From an uncultured bacterium (GTDB lineage Bacteria > Cyanobacteriota > Vampirovibrionia > Gastranaerophilales > Gastranaerophilaceae), in assembly GCA_949282195.1 (NCBI GenBank), contig CASDOW010000011.1, positions 1 through 64,000 on the forward strand: a DNA stretch of 64,000 nucleotides. Direction: 5' to 3'. The stretch's first letter is position 1. Each line of letters begins with the position of its first letter. This document shows positions 9,037-17,892 of this stretch, piece by piece. Both the position numbers and the translations under genes were made by a program. The notes beneath the pieces are model-generated. The model was not told where the DNA came from. It worked only from the letters and a program-made list of their open reading frames with translations, and did no database searches.

Positions 9037-10011
9037 ATGAAAAAATCAATAATAAACTTTATGCAACTGACAAGAGGCTATTCTCTAGCTATGACTCTTG
9101 CTTCTTGCGCAGTAATATTATCATACGCACATTACAGCGAAAATTTTAGTTGGATTAATTTTATCATTCTAACAATTGCACTTTGCGCTATACATTTGGG
9201 TGCAAATTTGTTTGATGATTATATTGACGTAAAAAACAAATTAAACCAAGGCATAGAATTAAAAAATATTAAATTTTGCTCTTTCACCCCAAAAGCAAGT
9301 CTGATAACAAATGGGGCATATTCATTTGATAATGTTAAAACGATATTAATAATATTGTTCTCAATCGGAATATTAACAGGCATATATTTTACTCTTATTG
9401 CCGGTTGGCAAATACTGATTTTTACGATGCTTGGCGGCATTTTAAGCCTGTTTTATCCGATTTCTTCAAGATATTATTTAGCCGAAATAATTATAGGCTT
9501 AATCTTTGGGCCGTTAATGATTATGGGCGGCTATTTTGCTCTATGCGGCGAATTTAATTCAAATTTACTTTTGCTTTCAATGGCAATATTTTTCTCAACA
9601 CTTGTTTTATTACATACACACAATATCATGGATTGGGAATTTGACATAAATGAAAACAAAAACACTCTTGCAATACTTTGTAAAACCAAAGAAAAGGCAA
9701 TTGAAATTCTTAAATACATGATAATTTTTGCATATTTGATTATTGTAATAGGCGTATTAAACCTGAATTTTAATCCTGATATGCTATATGTATTTTTAAC
9801 TTTACCAATTGCAACAAAGTTGCTAGAATCAATAAAAGATTATATAAATATAAAAGATATAAAATTTGAGCCTAAATGGTATTATGGTTTTTTTGAAAAT
9901 TGGAACGAAATAAAATCTCAAAAAATCGACTTTTTTATGTTCAGATTTTATCTTGCAAGAAATTTTGCACTGTTCTTTGCACTGTTTGCAAGTATAGGAG
10001 TTGTGTCGTAG
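9037..10011 (+). CDS. UbiA-family prenyltransferase (MenA-like)
   Basis: Integral membrane enzyme likely to attach a polyprenyl chain to an aromatic or quinone precursor. The 324-aa protein has about eight hydrophobic segments. It carries both Asp-rich motifs of the UbiA superfamily: the first, NLFDDYIDV, near residue 57, and the second, DWEFDINENKNTLAI, near 198. The layout is closest to MenA (1,4-dihydroxy-2-naphthoate prenyltransferase), but no other men genes are in the window, so the substrate is not settled. ACGGAG precedes the ATG by 6 nt. Confidence 0.8.
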   Translation: MKKSIINFMQLTRGYSLAMTLASCAVILSYAHYSENFSWINFIILTIALCAIHLGANLFDDYIDVKNKLNQGIELKNIKFCSFTPKASLITNGAYSFDNVKTILIILFSIGILTGIYFTLIAGWQILIFTMLGGILSLFYPISSRYYLAEIIIGLIFGPLMIMGGYFALCGEFNSNLLLLSMAIFFSTLVLLHTHNIMDWEFDINENKNTLAILCKTKEKAIEILKYMIIFAYLIIVIGVLNLNFNPDMLYVFLTLPIATKLLESIKDYINIKDIKFEPKWYYGFFENWNEIKSQKIDFFMFRFYLARNFALFFALFASIGVVS

Positions 10012-10028
10012 CTTAAATTAGGAAGAAT

Positions 10029-10583
10029 ATGAAAAAGATAATATTATTAATATTTTGCTTATATTTAGGAGGTGTAATAATGTCCAGCGCATTGGATAAA
10101 GTTGAAGAAAATATATTTAAATTAACAAGTGCCGAAATCACTAACAATCAAACACTGCCTCAAGCGCAAGTATACAAAGGATTTGGGTGTGACGGCGGTA
10201 ATGTATCTCCGCAGTTAAGCTGGACAAATGCACCAAAAAACACAAAAAGCTATGCAATAATTTGCCATGACCCCGATGCTCCTAAAGAAAACGGCTGGTA
10301 TCATTGGCTTGTTATTAACATCCCTGCCAATATAACATCCATAAAGCAAGGCGAAAAAATTAAAGGCGCGACTGAAACCGTAACAGATTTCAAAACAACA
10401 GGCTACGGCGGTGCCTGCCCGCCTGTTGGACATGGTATTCACCATTACAACTTTACAATCTACGCCTTAAACATTGAAAAATTAGATATTAAAGAAGATA
10501 CTGCTCCAAAAGAAGTAGAATCAATTATCATATCTCATTCCATAGCTAAATCAACAATATCTGCACTTTTTGAACGAAAATAA
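10029..10583 (+). CDS. YbhB/YbcL-like (PEBP family) protein with two possible starts
   Basis: Member of the phosphatidylethanolamine-binding/Raf-kinase-inhibitor-like family; the bacterial function is unclear. The ligand-pocket motifs are present: HDPDAP, then WYHWLVINIP, then GYGGACPP.GHGIHHY. The ATG at 10029 has AGGAAG upstream and adds a 21-residue hydrophobic leader that would export the protein. A second in-frame ATG at 10080 has a much stronger Shine-Dalgarno (AGGAGGTG, 5-nt spacing) and gives a cytoplasmic protein of the usual YbhB length. Both forms may be made. Its stop lies 2 bp from that of a convergent gene. Confidence 0.85.
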   Translation: MKKIILLIFCLYLGGVIMSSALDKVEENIFKLTSAEITNNQTLPQAQVYKGFGCDGGNVSPQLSWTNAPKNTKSYAIICHDPDAPKENGWYHWLVINIPANITSIKQGEKIKGATETVTDFKTTGYGGACPPVGHGIHHYNFTIYALNIEKLDIKEDTAPKEVESIIISHSIAKSTISALFERK

Positions 10584-10585
10584 AT

Positions 10586-10837
10586 CTAAGTCAAAAAGTA
10601 ATCACAAATTAATTTTTCTTTTTTCTTAAAAGCGAGAGCTTCTTTAATTCTTTGTTTTAAAGAAGGTTTGTAGCATAGTTTTTTATACCTGTCTACCAAA
10701 ATTGCCTTTCTTACAATAATTTTATTGTATTCTTTTGATTTTTCCTCATCAAAATCAATGTCAGGCGCAAGCTCTTTCAATCTTTTCTTGCAGTTAATAA
10801 TCTCGATTTCTAAAGATTTTTGTGTACTGTTTTTCAT
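10586..10837 (-). CDS. Hypothetical 83-aa basic protein
   Basis: No family recognised. It is a highly charged, Lys/Glu-rich, mostly helical protein with no signal peptide or membrane segment. A probable coiled coil covers residues 5-55, and a basic patch (KQRIKEALAFKKKEK) lies near the C-terminus. GAGAG sits 5 nt before the ATG, which supports real translation. It converges on the PEBP gene with only 2 bp between stops. Role unknown. Confidence 0.55.
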   Translation of the reverse strand: MKNSTQKSLEIEIINCKKRLKELAPDIDFDEEKSKEYNKIIVRKAILVDRYKKLCYKPSLKQRIKEALAFKKKEKLICDYFLT

Positions 10838-11043
10838 TGTTCTCTCAAAATTCTTTTTTATGGGGATAATCTATTTTTTATAAACACATTGAGCGTTTGT
10901 TTTTTTATAATACAACATTTAAAAAATTAAAACTCATCCATAATACGTAAAATCAAAAATAGCATTTAGATAGATGATATTAAAGAATTTTATTCAATTA
11001 AATACAGTATTTTTTGTATCTAAAAAAGAATTACAATACCTTT

Positions 11044-13281
11044 ATGAAAAAGAAAGTTTATGCTTATTTACACACCCACTGGGATATAGAATGGTACAGA
11101 GATAAAGAAGATTTTACCCTAAGACTTTTGGAAGTTTTTGATGTTGTTTTGGATGAATTAAAGAAAAATAATGCACCATTTTTCTATTTTGACGGACAAA
11201 CTGCTGCACTTCTGGACTATTTAAAATATAGACCGGAAAAACTGCAAGAAGTGCTTTATTTTATAAAGAACAATAAGTTGGCAATAGGCCCTTTTTATAT
11301 AAGCGCAGACAGTTATTTGATTAATTTTTGTGCAATGTTGAAAAATCTTGATTTGGGTTTAAAAATTTCAAAAGAATTTAACCAAAAAGAATTTATTGGC
11401 TATATGTCAGATATTTTCGGAGTTTCAAATTCAATCTTTGAAGCACTAAAATTAAAAAATATAGATAAAGCATTAATTTGGCGGGGTGTTAATCCCAAGA
11501 AAATAAAAAATAACTGTAATTTCATAAAAAATTCAATCAAAACAACTTGGCTTATTCAAGGATACTTTAACGATTTTTTTCATCAAAAAAATTCACTTGA
11601 AAACATCAAAAAATATCTGGATAAAATTGCAAAATATTCTGATAATACCTTACTTTTGCCTATTGGCGCAGACCATTTTGGCATACTAAAAGACGCAAAC
11701 AAAAAAATCAAAGAAATAAACTCTAAACTAAAAGATTACGAAATAATTTTATCTAATCCTTTTGAATATTTTAGCCAAGCAAAATATTCAAACACAACAA
11801 ATCAAACGGAATTTTTAGATAATTCAAATACATATATTCTTCAAGGGGTTTATAGCGCAAGAATTTATCAAAAAATAAAAAATCATAAAATTCAAAACAC
11901 CCTATCAAGGATAGTCGAGCCTCTTGATTACTATTTTAAATCAAAATACAAAAACTACATTGAAGAAATCTATAAAACTCTTTTATTAAACCATGCCCAT
12001 GACGGCATTTACGGCTGTTCTATTGACGAAGTACATAAAACAATCGATGCAAGACAAGAAAAATGCTTGCTTATGATAAATGCCCTATTAAAAAGACTTA
12101 TTGGGGATTTTAAAACAAAACACAATTTAATTAGCCCAAGTACAAATAAAATCGGCATATTCAACCTGTCAAATAATGACAACATAAAAACGGTTAAATT
12201 CAACTCGCCCTATCTTTTAAAAAACACGCAGCTTATAGAAACAAAAGAATGTTTTTGTGATGAACTTTTGTATGACATATATAAAATTCCCGTAACCGAA
12301 GATATTACAAAAATTTATACTCAAATAGCCGAAATATCACCCAATAAAAAATTTGAATACACTACGGTTAAAATTAAAAAACCAATCAAAAAAACAAAGT
12401 TAACCGCAACTTCAATTGAAAATGATTATATAAAACTCGAAATAAAAGATGAAAAAATTTATATTGTCGATAAAAAAACCTTAAAAAACTATTCTCTAAA
12501 TTTAAGCGACACAGAAGACGCCGGAGATAGTTATAACTACAGTCCAAAAGGACAAAGAAAGCTCATAAAACTAAATGAAAGTAAAATTTTAAATGACAAT
12601 ATTATAGAATCTACGCTTTTACTCAACTTTAAAGATATTAAAATATATGCTATTTTAAATAACTTTGCTAAATTTATAAAATTTAAAATTGAAATTAACA
12701 ACAAAACAAAAAACCACAAACTCCAGCTTGTGCTTAATTTAAACAATAACATCAAACAGACAATAAACGATGATGCTGTTGGAATAATCAAAAGAAAAAT
12801 AGATTATAACTATAATATACAAAATTTCATGCCTGCCTTAAGACCGTTTGAATTAAAAACAAACACTTATCCTATGCAAAATTTTGTATGCGCAAATAAT
12901 GCAATTGTGCTGACAAAAGGGCTAAATGAATATGAAATTTATCAAAACGAGCTCAGAATTTGTTTATTAAGGGCTTTTTCAACAATTTCAAACCCAAAAA
13001 ATAAAACAAGAGCTATTCCGGCAGGCCCTGACTTAAAAACTCCGGAAGGACAATGCATTAGAAACATAACTGAAGAAATAGCACTTTCTTTTGGAAATTA
13101 TAAAGAAGCATACAAATATTTAGATGAATTTGAAGAAAATTATACAATTATCTATGGACAAAACGATAAAGACCTTAATTTCAAGCTTGATGAAGTAAAA
13201 AAAGGTGAATTTATATACGGAATAAATGAGGGTAAAAAAATCATCTACAATTTAAAAAACAAAAATATATCTTTGATATAA
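11044..13281 (+). CDS. Glycoside hydrolase family 38 alpha-mannosidase
   Basis: Predicted to remove alpha-linked mannose from glycans or mannosyl-glycerate-type substrates. The 745-aa protein carries the GH38 landmarks: HTHWDIEWY at the N-terminus (zinc ligands His and Asp), GYMSDIFG near 125 (the family form is GYxPDxFG, where Asp is the nucleophile), LLNHAHDGIYGCSIDEVH near 310, and the C-terminal beta domains. No signal peptide, so it acts inside the cell. I use ATG 11044; the longer frame starts with a TTG at 11014 and adds 10 residues. No Shine-Dalgarno is seen, and TACAAT lies 6 nt before the ATG. Confidence 0.88.
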   Translation: MKKKVYAYLHTHWDIEWYRDKEDFTLRLLEVFDVVLDELKKNNAPFFYFDGQTAALLDYLKYRPEKLQEVLYFIKNNKLAIGPFYISADSYLINFCAMLKNLDLGLKISKEFNQKEFIGYMSDIFGVSNSIFEALKLKNIDKALIWRGVNPKKIKNNCNFIKNSIKTTWLIQGYFNDFFHQKNSLENIKKYLDKIAKYSDNTLLLPIGADHFGILKDANKKIKEINSKLKDYEIILSNPFEYFSQAKYSNTTNQTEFLDNSNTYILQGVYSARIYQKIKNHKIQNTLSRIVEPLDYYFKSKYKNYIEEIYKTLLLNHAHDGIYGCSIDEVHKTIDARQEKCLLMINALLKRLIGDFKTKHNLISPSTNKIGIFNLSNNDNIKTVKFNSPYLLKNTQLIETKECFCDELLYDIYKIPVTEDITKIYTQIAEISPNKKFEYTTVKIKKPIKKTKLTATSIENDYIKLEIKDEKIYIVDKKTLKNYSLNLSDTEDAGDSYNYSPKGQRKLIKLNESKILNDNIIESTLLLNFKDIKIYAILNNFAKFIKFKIEINNKTKNHKLQLVLNLNNNIKQTINDDAVGIIKRKIDYNYNIQNFMPALRPFELKTNTYPMQNFVCANNAIVLTKGLNEYEIYQNELRICLLRAFSTISNPKNKTRAIPAGPDLKTPEGQCIRNITEEIALSFGNYKEAYKYLDEFEENYTIIYGQNDKDLNFKLDEVKKGEFIYGINEGKKIIYNLKNKNISLI

Positions 13282-13352
13282 AAAAATTTTTTAGGGAATA
13301 AAAAAATAAGAGATTAGTTTATTTATGAAGGATTAAAGTGGAGATAAAAACT

Positions 13353-14189
13353 ATGAACAAAACCCAATGGGCGGTTGAAATCTTTGAAAAATACGGCATT
13401 AAAACAAGTGTCGACAATAATAATATGATTATTATTTCTCACTACAATCAACCAAAAGGAACAACATTTGAAGAACTGGGGATAAACGAAAATGAACTTA
13501 TAGAAAATGTAATTGCTTGTGACGGCAATTTTGACACAAGAAAATCAAAACTCACCACATTTCCTCTAATTGCTTGTAGAGAATTAAGACTGCACAAAGA
13601 AACAAAAATCACAGAAGCACCAAACCTTAAAGCTGTCGGATTGCTTTTGGTTAATTCTCATCTTAAAAAGCTGCCCAAGCTTAAAACCGCAGGCTCTATT
13701 TCAATCGAAGATTCTTTAATTAAATCTTTGCCAAAATTAAAAGAAGCAGGAATTATAATTGCACAAAATTCCGCCCTTAAAGAGCTTCCAAATCTTGAAA
13801 AAGTTACAAAATTATGCATAATTGATTGCCCCATTGAAGACTTAGGCAAACTGGAACAGGGCGAAGATATTTTTATTTGTTCAAGCGATGAAAATAATAA
13901 AATCAACATTTCAGCTTTGAATAACCTTGAAAATGTAGCAAAATTATTTATCGCAAATTCTAATATAAAATCTCTTCCAAAATTAAAAAAGGCCGAAAAA
14001 ATTGCGCTTTACAATTGCGAGATTAAAAGCATTAAAGCTTCAATAAAAGCTGAAGTTGAAATTGAAAACAAAATTTCAGATGAAGAATTGAGCAACAAAT
14101 TTGATACATTTACAGATTGGTATAACTCAGAATTATTAAATAAATCAATGGATTTACTGGGTAATATTGTAAACAAAATACAAAGCTAA
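13353..14189 (+). CDS. Leucine-rich-repeat-like protein
   Basis: 278 aa, no signal peptide. After about 75 residues of a mixed domain it holds seven or so repeats of 18-21 residues with the pattern [hydrophobic]xxxNSxLKxLPxLKxAG. These resemble bacterial leucine-rich repeats with a beta strand followed by a Leu-Pro turn. Such solenoids usually bind proteins; no enzyme motif is visible. I use ATG 13353, which has GGAG 9 nt upstream, rather than the GTG at 13338. A terminator follows. The biological partner is unknown. Confidence 0.7.
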   Translation: MNKTQWAVEIFEKYGIKTSVDNNNMIIISHYNQPKGTTFEELGINENELIENVIACDGNFDTRKSKLTTFPLIACRELRLHKETKITEAPNLKAVGLLLVNSHLKKLPKLKTAGSISIEDSLIKSLPKLKEAGIIIAQNSALKELPNLEKVTKLCIIDCPIEDLGKLEQGEDIFICSSDENNKINISALNNLENVAKLFIANSNIKSLPKLKKAEKIALYNCEIKSIKASIKAEVEIENKISDEELSNKFDTFTDWYNSELLNKSMDLLGNIVNKIQS

Positions 14190-14213
14190 GATTTTTAAAG
14201 TATAGAAAAGATT

Positions 14214-14238
14214 AATGCCGCAAAATGCGGCATTTTTT
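14214..14238 (+). terminator. Intrinsic terminator of the LRR-like gene
   Basis: A 9-bp stem AATGCCGCA/TGCGGCATT with an AAA loop followed by TTTTATTTTTT. Confidence 0.88.
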
Positions 14239-14342
14239 ATTTTTTATCAAAATATTAAGAAATATTAAAATCGTATATACTTTTGAAATACTCTTTTAAA
14301 AAAAGTTTTTATATATATGTAGATAATTTATATGGGTCGAAT

Positions 14343-14735
14343 ATGAATCAAGTTAACAAAGTACAAGTAAATAATGAAAACGAACTTCAATCAAATGAAC
14401 AAAACAGATTTGAAGTTTGTGAAGAAGTCGTTAGCGCACTTGTTAAACAAAAATTACCCGCCACATTCAACCCTGACACATTTATTACTAAAATTTCAAA
14501 TGCATATAATATATCTATTAAAGAAGCAAAAACTTGCTTAAAGCTTGCAATCAAACAACTTGAAGAACCGCAAGAAACAACTCAAAAACAAGAAGACACA
14601 AGATATGCTCAATGCGGATATTACTACACCAACAAAAGCGGCAATTCCCTATATCAACCTCAAAAACATAATGACGGTATGGATAGTTTATCTTCTTTAG
14701 GGGCATACAATAAATTAATGTTTGGAATAAAATAA
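14343..14735 (+). CDS. Hypothetical Asn/Gln-rich protein
   Basis: 130 aa from ATG 14343; a longer frame from 14283 adds 20 residues but contains no better start signal. No signal peptide. The N-terminus is Asn/Gln-rich. A helical section at about residues 25-75 has a helix-turn-helix-like rhythm (VVSALVKQKLPATF...AYNISIKEAKTCLKLAIKQL). The C-terminal 50 residues are polar with several Tyr. No family recognised. Its TAA is immediately followed by the stop of ispF on the other strand, with no base between them. Confidence 0.55.
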   Translation: MNQVNKVQVNNENELQSNEQNRFEVCEEVVSALVKQKLPATFNPDTFITKISNAYNISIKEAKTCLKLAIKQLEEPQETTQKQEDTRYAQCGYYYTNKSGNSLYQPQKHNDGMDSLSSLGAYNKLMFGIK

Positions 14736-15209
14736 TTAAACTCTTTCCACTAAAACAACAGCATTCGTGCTAATTGAAAGCCCTTCACCCATTGAATCCA
14801 TTTTTTCGTTCGTTTTTGCCTTTATTGAAACTTGATTTAATTCAAGATTTAAAACCCGAGCAATATTTTCTCTCATGTTATCTATATAAGGTGACAACTT
14901 AGGTTTTTGGCATATTATATTTGAATCAATGTTTATTATTCTATAACCTTCATTTAAAAGAAGTTTATTTGTTTCTTTTAACAATTCTAAACTATCTATG
15001 TTTTTATATTTTTCATCATTATCGGGAAAATGATAACCGATATCCCGCAGGGCAACGGAGCCTAAAATGGCATCAATTATACTATGAATTAAAACATCAG
15101 CGTCAGAATGACCCAATAAACCAAGCTCATAAGGAATTTCAACACCCCCTAAAATAAGCTTTCGATTTTGTGCTAATCGATGAATATCATACCCTAAACC
15201 TATTCGCAT
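14736..15209 (-). CDS. ispF: 2-C-methyl-D-erythritol 2,4-cyclodiphosphate synthase
   Basis: Fifth step of the MEP pathway: cyclises CDP-methylerythritol phosphate with release of CMP. 157 aa, full length. The zinc ligands Asp8, His10 (GYDIHRL) and His42 (DADVLIHSI) are present, as are HSDAD, DIGYHFPD and the C-terminal KTNEKMDSMGEG. It overlaps the upstream HAD gene by 10 bp, so the two are probably co-translated. The isoprenoid products feed undecaprenyl phosphate (uppS and uppP elsewhere in the window). Confidence 0.97.
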   Translation of the reverse strand: MRIGLGYDIHRLAQNRKLILGGVEIPYELGLLGHSDADVLIHSIIDAILGSVALRDIGYHFPDNDEKYKNIDSLELLKETNKLLLNEGYRIINIDSNIICQKPKLSPYIDNMRENIARVLNLELNQVSIKAKTNEKMDSMGEGLSISTNAVVLVERV

Positions 15210-16003
15210 AAAGCCAAACTTTCTATAATATCAACAAGTTCATTACTATTTACACTTTTACAATGATATTTTGAAGCGTTGTATAGCTCTTTGGAATTTT
15301 GCCCTACGCAAATTCCGACCCCCGCTTCTAAAATCATATCAACATCATTATCTTGATCGCCTGAAGCAATGACTTCATCATCATCTAAATTCCAATATTC
15401 CTTCAAAAACTTCAAGGCATTACCTTTTGAGGCATTTTTATTATTAATTTCAAGATAAATAGGTGAACTTTGAACAATTGTTAAAACACCTTTGTATTTT
15501 TCACTTAACTCTTGTTTTACTTCTTGCATGGTAATTTTATCTTCAATAACAGCCAAAATCTTTGCAAATCCATTCATTTCAACTTCATCAAAAGATTTAA
15601 CATAAGTATAAGTAGTACCCCTGCCTTCACAATATTGGCGCATTATTTCTTTATTATCATCTTCAACATACAAAATGTCGTTTGTATAAATATGAGTATG
15701 AATTTTCTTTTTTCTTAAATATTCAATTATTTCTTTACCTAATTCGTTTTCAATCAATGATTGCCATAAGATTTTGTCTTTTGTTCTGACTACTGCTCCT
15801 TGATAACAAACAACAGGATTTTTAATGTCAAACTTTTGAGCAACATAATTTGCACCCATAAACATTCTGCCTGTTGCTAAAACAAGCTTTGTATTGCTTT
15901 TATTTATTTTCTTTATTAATTCAGCCATTTCAGGGGTATATGAACTGTCATAATTCATCAAAGTGCCGTCAATGTCGCTTATCCAAAGTTTAAATTTTGT
16001 CAC
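15200..16003 (-). CDS. HAD-superfamily (Cof/YidA type) phosphatase
   Basis: Probable cytoplasmic phosphatase of sugar phosphates or other phosphorylated metabolites. Motif I is DIDGT (Asp10 nucleophile, Asp12), motif II is LATGR near 40, and motif III is the C-terminal SGDQDNDVDM. The insert between them has the IIB cap arrangement of the Cof family, and the 267-aa length fits. The true substrate cannot be read from sequence. It overlaps ispF by 10 bp. Confidence 0.88.
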   Translation of the reverse strand: MTKFKLWISDIDGTLMNYDSSYTPEMAELIKKINKSNTKLVLATGRMFMGANYVAQKFDIKNPVVCYQGAVVRTKDKILWQSLIENELGKEIIEYLRKKKIHTHIYTNDILYVEDDNKEIMRQYCEGRGTTYTYVKSFDEVEMNGFAKILAVIEDKITMQEVKQELSEKYKGVLTIVQSSPIYLEINNKNASKGNALKFLKEYWNLDDDEVIASGDQDNDVDMILEAGVGICVGQNSKELYNASKYHCKSVNSNELVDIIESLALCE

Positions 16004-16078
16004 AATATTACCTCAATAATTATTTTTATTATACAATAAAAATATTAATAGAATTTAAATAAGGAGCTTATAAGGTAA

Positions 16079-17452
16079 ATGGCTGAAAAAATTGAAAGAC
16101 AAAGACAAAAAGAACAAGACAAATTTGAAAGAAGAAAAAACTTTGACGCCGTAGAAGAAAATTTTACACCCGAACAAGCACATTTAGAAGCGTCAAGATG
16201 TTTAAATTGCAAAAATGCCAGATGTAAAACAGGCTGCCCTGTAAGCATTGACATTCCTTCATTTATCAAAGAGGTTAAAGAAAACAACATAGAAAAAGCA
16301 GGTGATATAATTCGTCAATCATCAATGTTGCCTTCTGTTTGCGGAAGGGTGTGCCCTCAAGAAAAACAATGCGAAGGAAAATGCATTTTAGGAATTAAAG
16401 GTCAACCCGTTGCAATTGGCGCTCTTGAGCGTTTTGTCGGTGATAATACATCAGCCAAAAAAGTCAATATCGTTCCAAACGGCAAAAAAGTTGCCATAGT
16501 AGGCTCCGGTTGTGCCGGCATGACAGCAGCAGCCGATCTTAGAAATGCAGGTTTTGAAGTTTCTGTTTTTGAAGCTCTACACGAACTTGGCGGAGTTTTA
16601 AGATACGGCATTCCGCCTTTCAGACTTCCAAGAAATGTTCTGGATAGAGAAATTAAAGCGCTTGAAGAAATTGGCGTAAAATTCTATAAAAATGTGGTTG
16701 TAGGTAAATCAATTACAATTAAACAGCTGCAAGAAGAAGGCTATAATGCCGTATTTATCTGTTCAGGCGCAGGTCTTCCCAAAATGATGCACATCCAAGG
16801 CGAAAACCTTAACAACGTATATTCGGCAAATGAATTTTTAACAAGAGTTAATTTAATGCACGCTCAAAGCCCTGATACACCAACACCTCTAAAAGTGGGT
16901 AAAACTACGGCTATTATAGGCGGTGGCAACGTTGCAATGGACGCTGCAAGAACAGCTGTTCGTATCGGATATGAAAAAGTTTATATTTTCTACAGAAGAA
17001 CAGAAAAAGAACTTCCTGCAAGACTTGAAGAAATTCGCCACGCTAAAGAAGAAGGAATTGAATTTAAATTCTTGCATGCCCCTGTTGAAATCATAGGCGA
17101 AGACGGCTGGGTTAAATCAATGAAATTTGAACTTATGGAACTTGGTGAACCTGATGCATCAGGCAGACAAAGACCGGTAGGAACAGGTAAATTTGTTGAA
17201 TACGACCTTGATAGCGTTATAGTTTCGTTAGGAACAGGTCCTAACCCAATTATTCAGCGTTCGGCAAATGATGAAAATATCGACCTTGAAACAGACAACA
17301 AAGGGTATATAATCATCAACGAAAAAGGCGAAACTTCCGTTCAAAATGTTTATGCCGGCGGCGACGTTGCACCATTAGGCCCGTCAACCGCAATTAACGC
17401 TATGGGAGCAGGAAAAAGAGCCGCAAAAGCAATTATCGAAGCTCTTTCATAA
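16079..17452 (+). CDS. GltD-like NADPH-dependent glutamate synthase small subunit/oxidoreductase
   Basis: 457-aa flavoprotein of the GltD/GltA (homotetrameric) type. Two Cys clusters near the N-terminus (CLNCKNARCKTGCP at about 41-55 and CGRVCPQEKQCEGKC near 90-104) bind 4Fe-4S centres. The first dinucleotide fold (VGSGCAGMTAA) binds FAD near 140; the second (IGGGNVAMDAA) binds NADPH near 280. The C-terminal AGGDV...GPSTAINAMGAGKRAA is typical. No large glutamate synthase subunit or NfnA partner lies next to it, so it could act as a stand-alone electron-transfer subunit. A terminator follows. Confidence 0.9.
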   Translation: MAEKIERQRQKEQDKFERRKNFDAVEENFTPEQAHLEASRCLNCKNARCKTGCPVSIDIPSFIKEVKENNIEKAGDIIRQSSMLPSVCGRVCPQEKQCEGKCILGIKGQPVAIGALERFVGDNTSAKKVNIVPNGKKVAIVGSGCAGMTAAADLRNAGFEVSVFEALHELGGVLRYGIPPFRLPRNVLDREIKALEEIGVKFYKNVVVGKSITIKQLQEEGYNAVFICSGAGLPKMMHIQGENLNNVYSANEFLTRVNLMHAQSPDTPTPLKVGKTTAIIGGGNVAMDAARTAVRIGYEKVYIFYRRTEKELPARLEEIRHAKEEGIEFKFLHAPVEIIGEDGWVKSMKFELMELGEPDASGRQRPVGTGKFVEYDLDSVIVSLGTGPNPIIQRSANDENIDLETDNKGYIIINEKGETSVQNVYAGGDVAPLGPSTAINAMGAGKRAAKAIIEALS

Positions 17453-17470
17453 ATTGAATTGTAAAATATT

Positions 17471-17498
17471 AAAAGCACCCTCAAATGAGGGTGTTTTT
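17471..17498 (+). terminator. Intrinsic terminator of the GltD-like gene
   Basis: A 12-bp stem (AAAAGCACCCTC/GAGGGTGTTTTT) with an AAAT loop, 18 bp past the stop codon. A small open frame crosses this hairpin and is not credible. Confidence 0.88.
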
Positions 17499-17528
17499 AA
17501 TATGCAAAAAAACAAGATTTTCAACTAT

Positions 17529-17549
17529 GTTTGGCTAAGGTCGCCAAAC
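17529..17549. other. Small hairpin upstream of the duplicated element
   Basis: GTTTGGC/GCCAAAC, a 7-bp stem with loop TAAGGTC. It immediately precedes the first copy of the direct repeat. It has no T tail and may be part of the same intergenic element. Confidence 0.4.
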
Positions 17550-17552
17550 AGC

Positions 17553-17651
17553 CTCAATTATCCTACGTCGCCTATCGATAGTTACAGCCTAAAAATGTCA
17601 ATGCTCAACGCATTACCATTTTTTACGGCTTACACTCTGGCTTACGCATTT
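17553..17651. repeat. GC-richer intergenic direct repeat, copy 1
   Basis: About 99 bp beginning CTCAATTATCCTACGTCGCC and ending GGCTTACGCATTT. It includes the palindrome CTATCGATAG, a small hairpin AATGC-tcaac-GCATT, and two copies of GGCTTAC. The composition differs from the AT-rich genes around it. No open frame makes sense across it. Confidence 0.85.
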
Positions 17652-17706
17652 TTGCTCCTGTGGGTATTTCGCAAGACTCACTAACGCTTTCGCTGTCGTT
17701 CGTTTG

Positions 17707-17806
17707 CTCAATTATCCTACGTCGCCTATCGATAGTTACAGCCTAAAAATGTCAATGCTCAACGCATTACCATTTTTTTACTGCTTACACTCCGGCTTAC
17801 GCATTT
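17707..17806. repeat. GC-richer intergenic direct repeat, copy 2
   Basis: Same sequence as the copy at 17553, offset by 154-155 bp. It is identical for roughly the first 70 bases, then differs by one extra T and two substitutions. Between the copies lie about 55 bp ending CGCTTTCGCTGTCGTTCGTTTG. The arrangement suggests a tandem duplication or partial deletion of a larger repeat. Confidence 0.85.
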
Positions 17807-17892
17807 AAAATTCATCTATTTGTGCCATGGAAAAAAAATAAAATAATGTCATAATAAAAAAGACTTAGGGAGTATTATTTAAGGTCAAGTAT

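Noticed and set aside
13653-14030. DNA-level tandem repeat in the LRR-like gene
   Set aside because: The periodicity is only at protein level; the DNA copies differ too much to count as a recent tandem repeat.
17454-17684. 76-aa plus-strand frame after the GltD-like gene
   Set aside because: It begins at a TTG-type start overlapping the terminator at 17471-17498 and runs through the repeat copy at 17553; the same bases recur outside the frame, so it is non-coding.
17553-17806. Possible CRISPR-like repeat array
   Set aside because: Only two copies of about 100 bp, far longer than CRISPR repeats, and no cas genes nearby.
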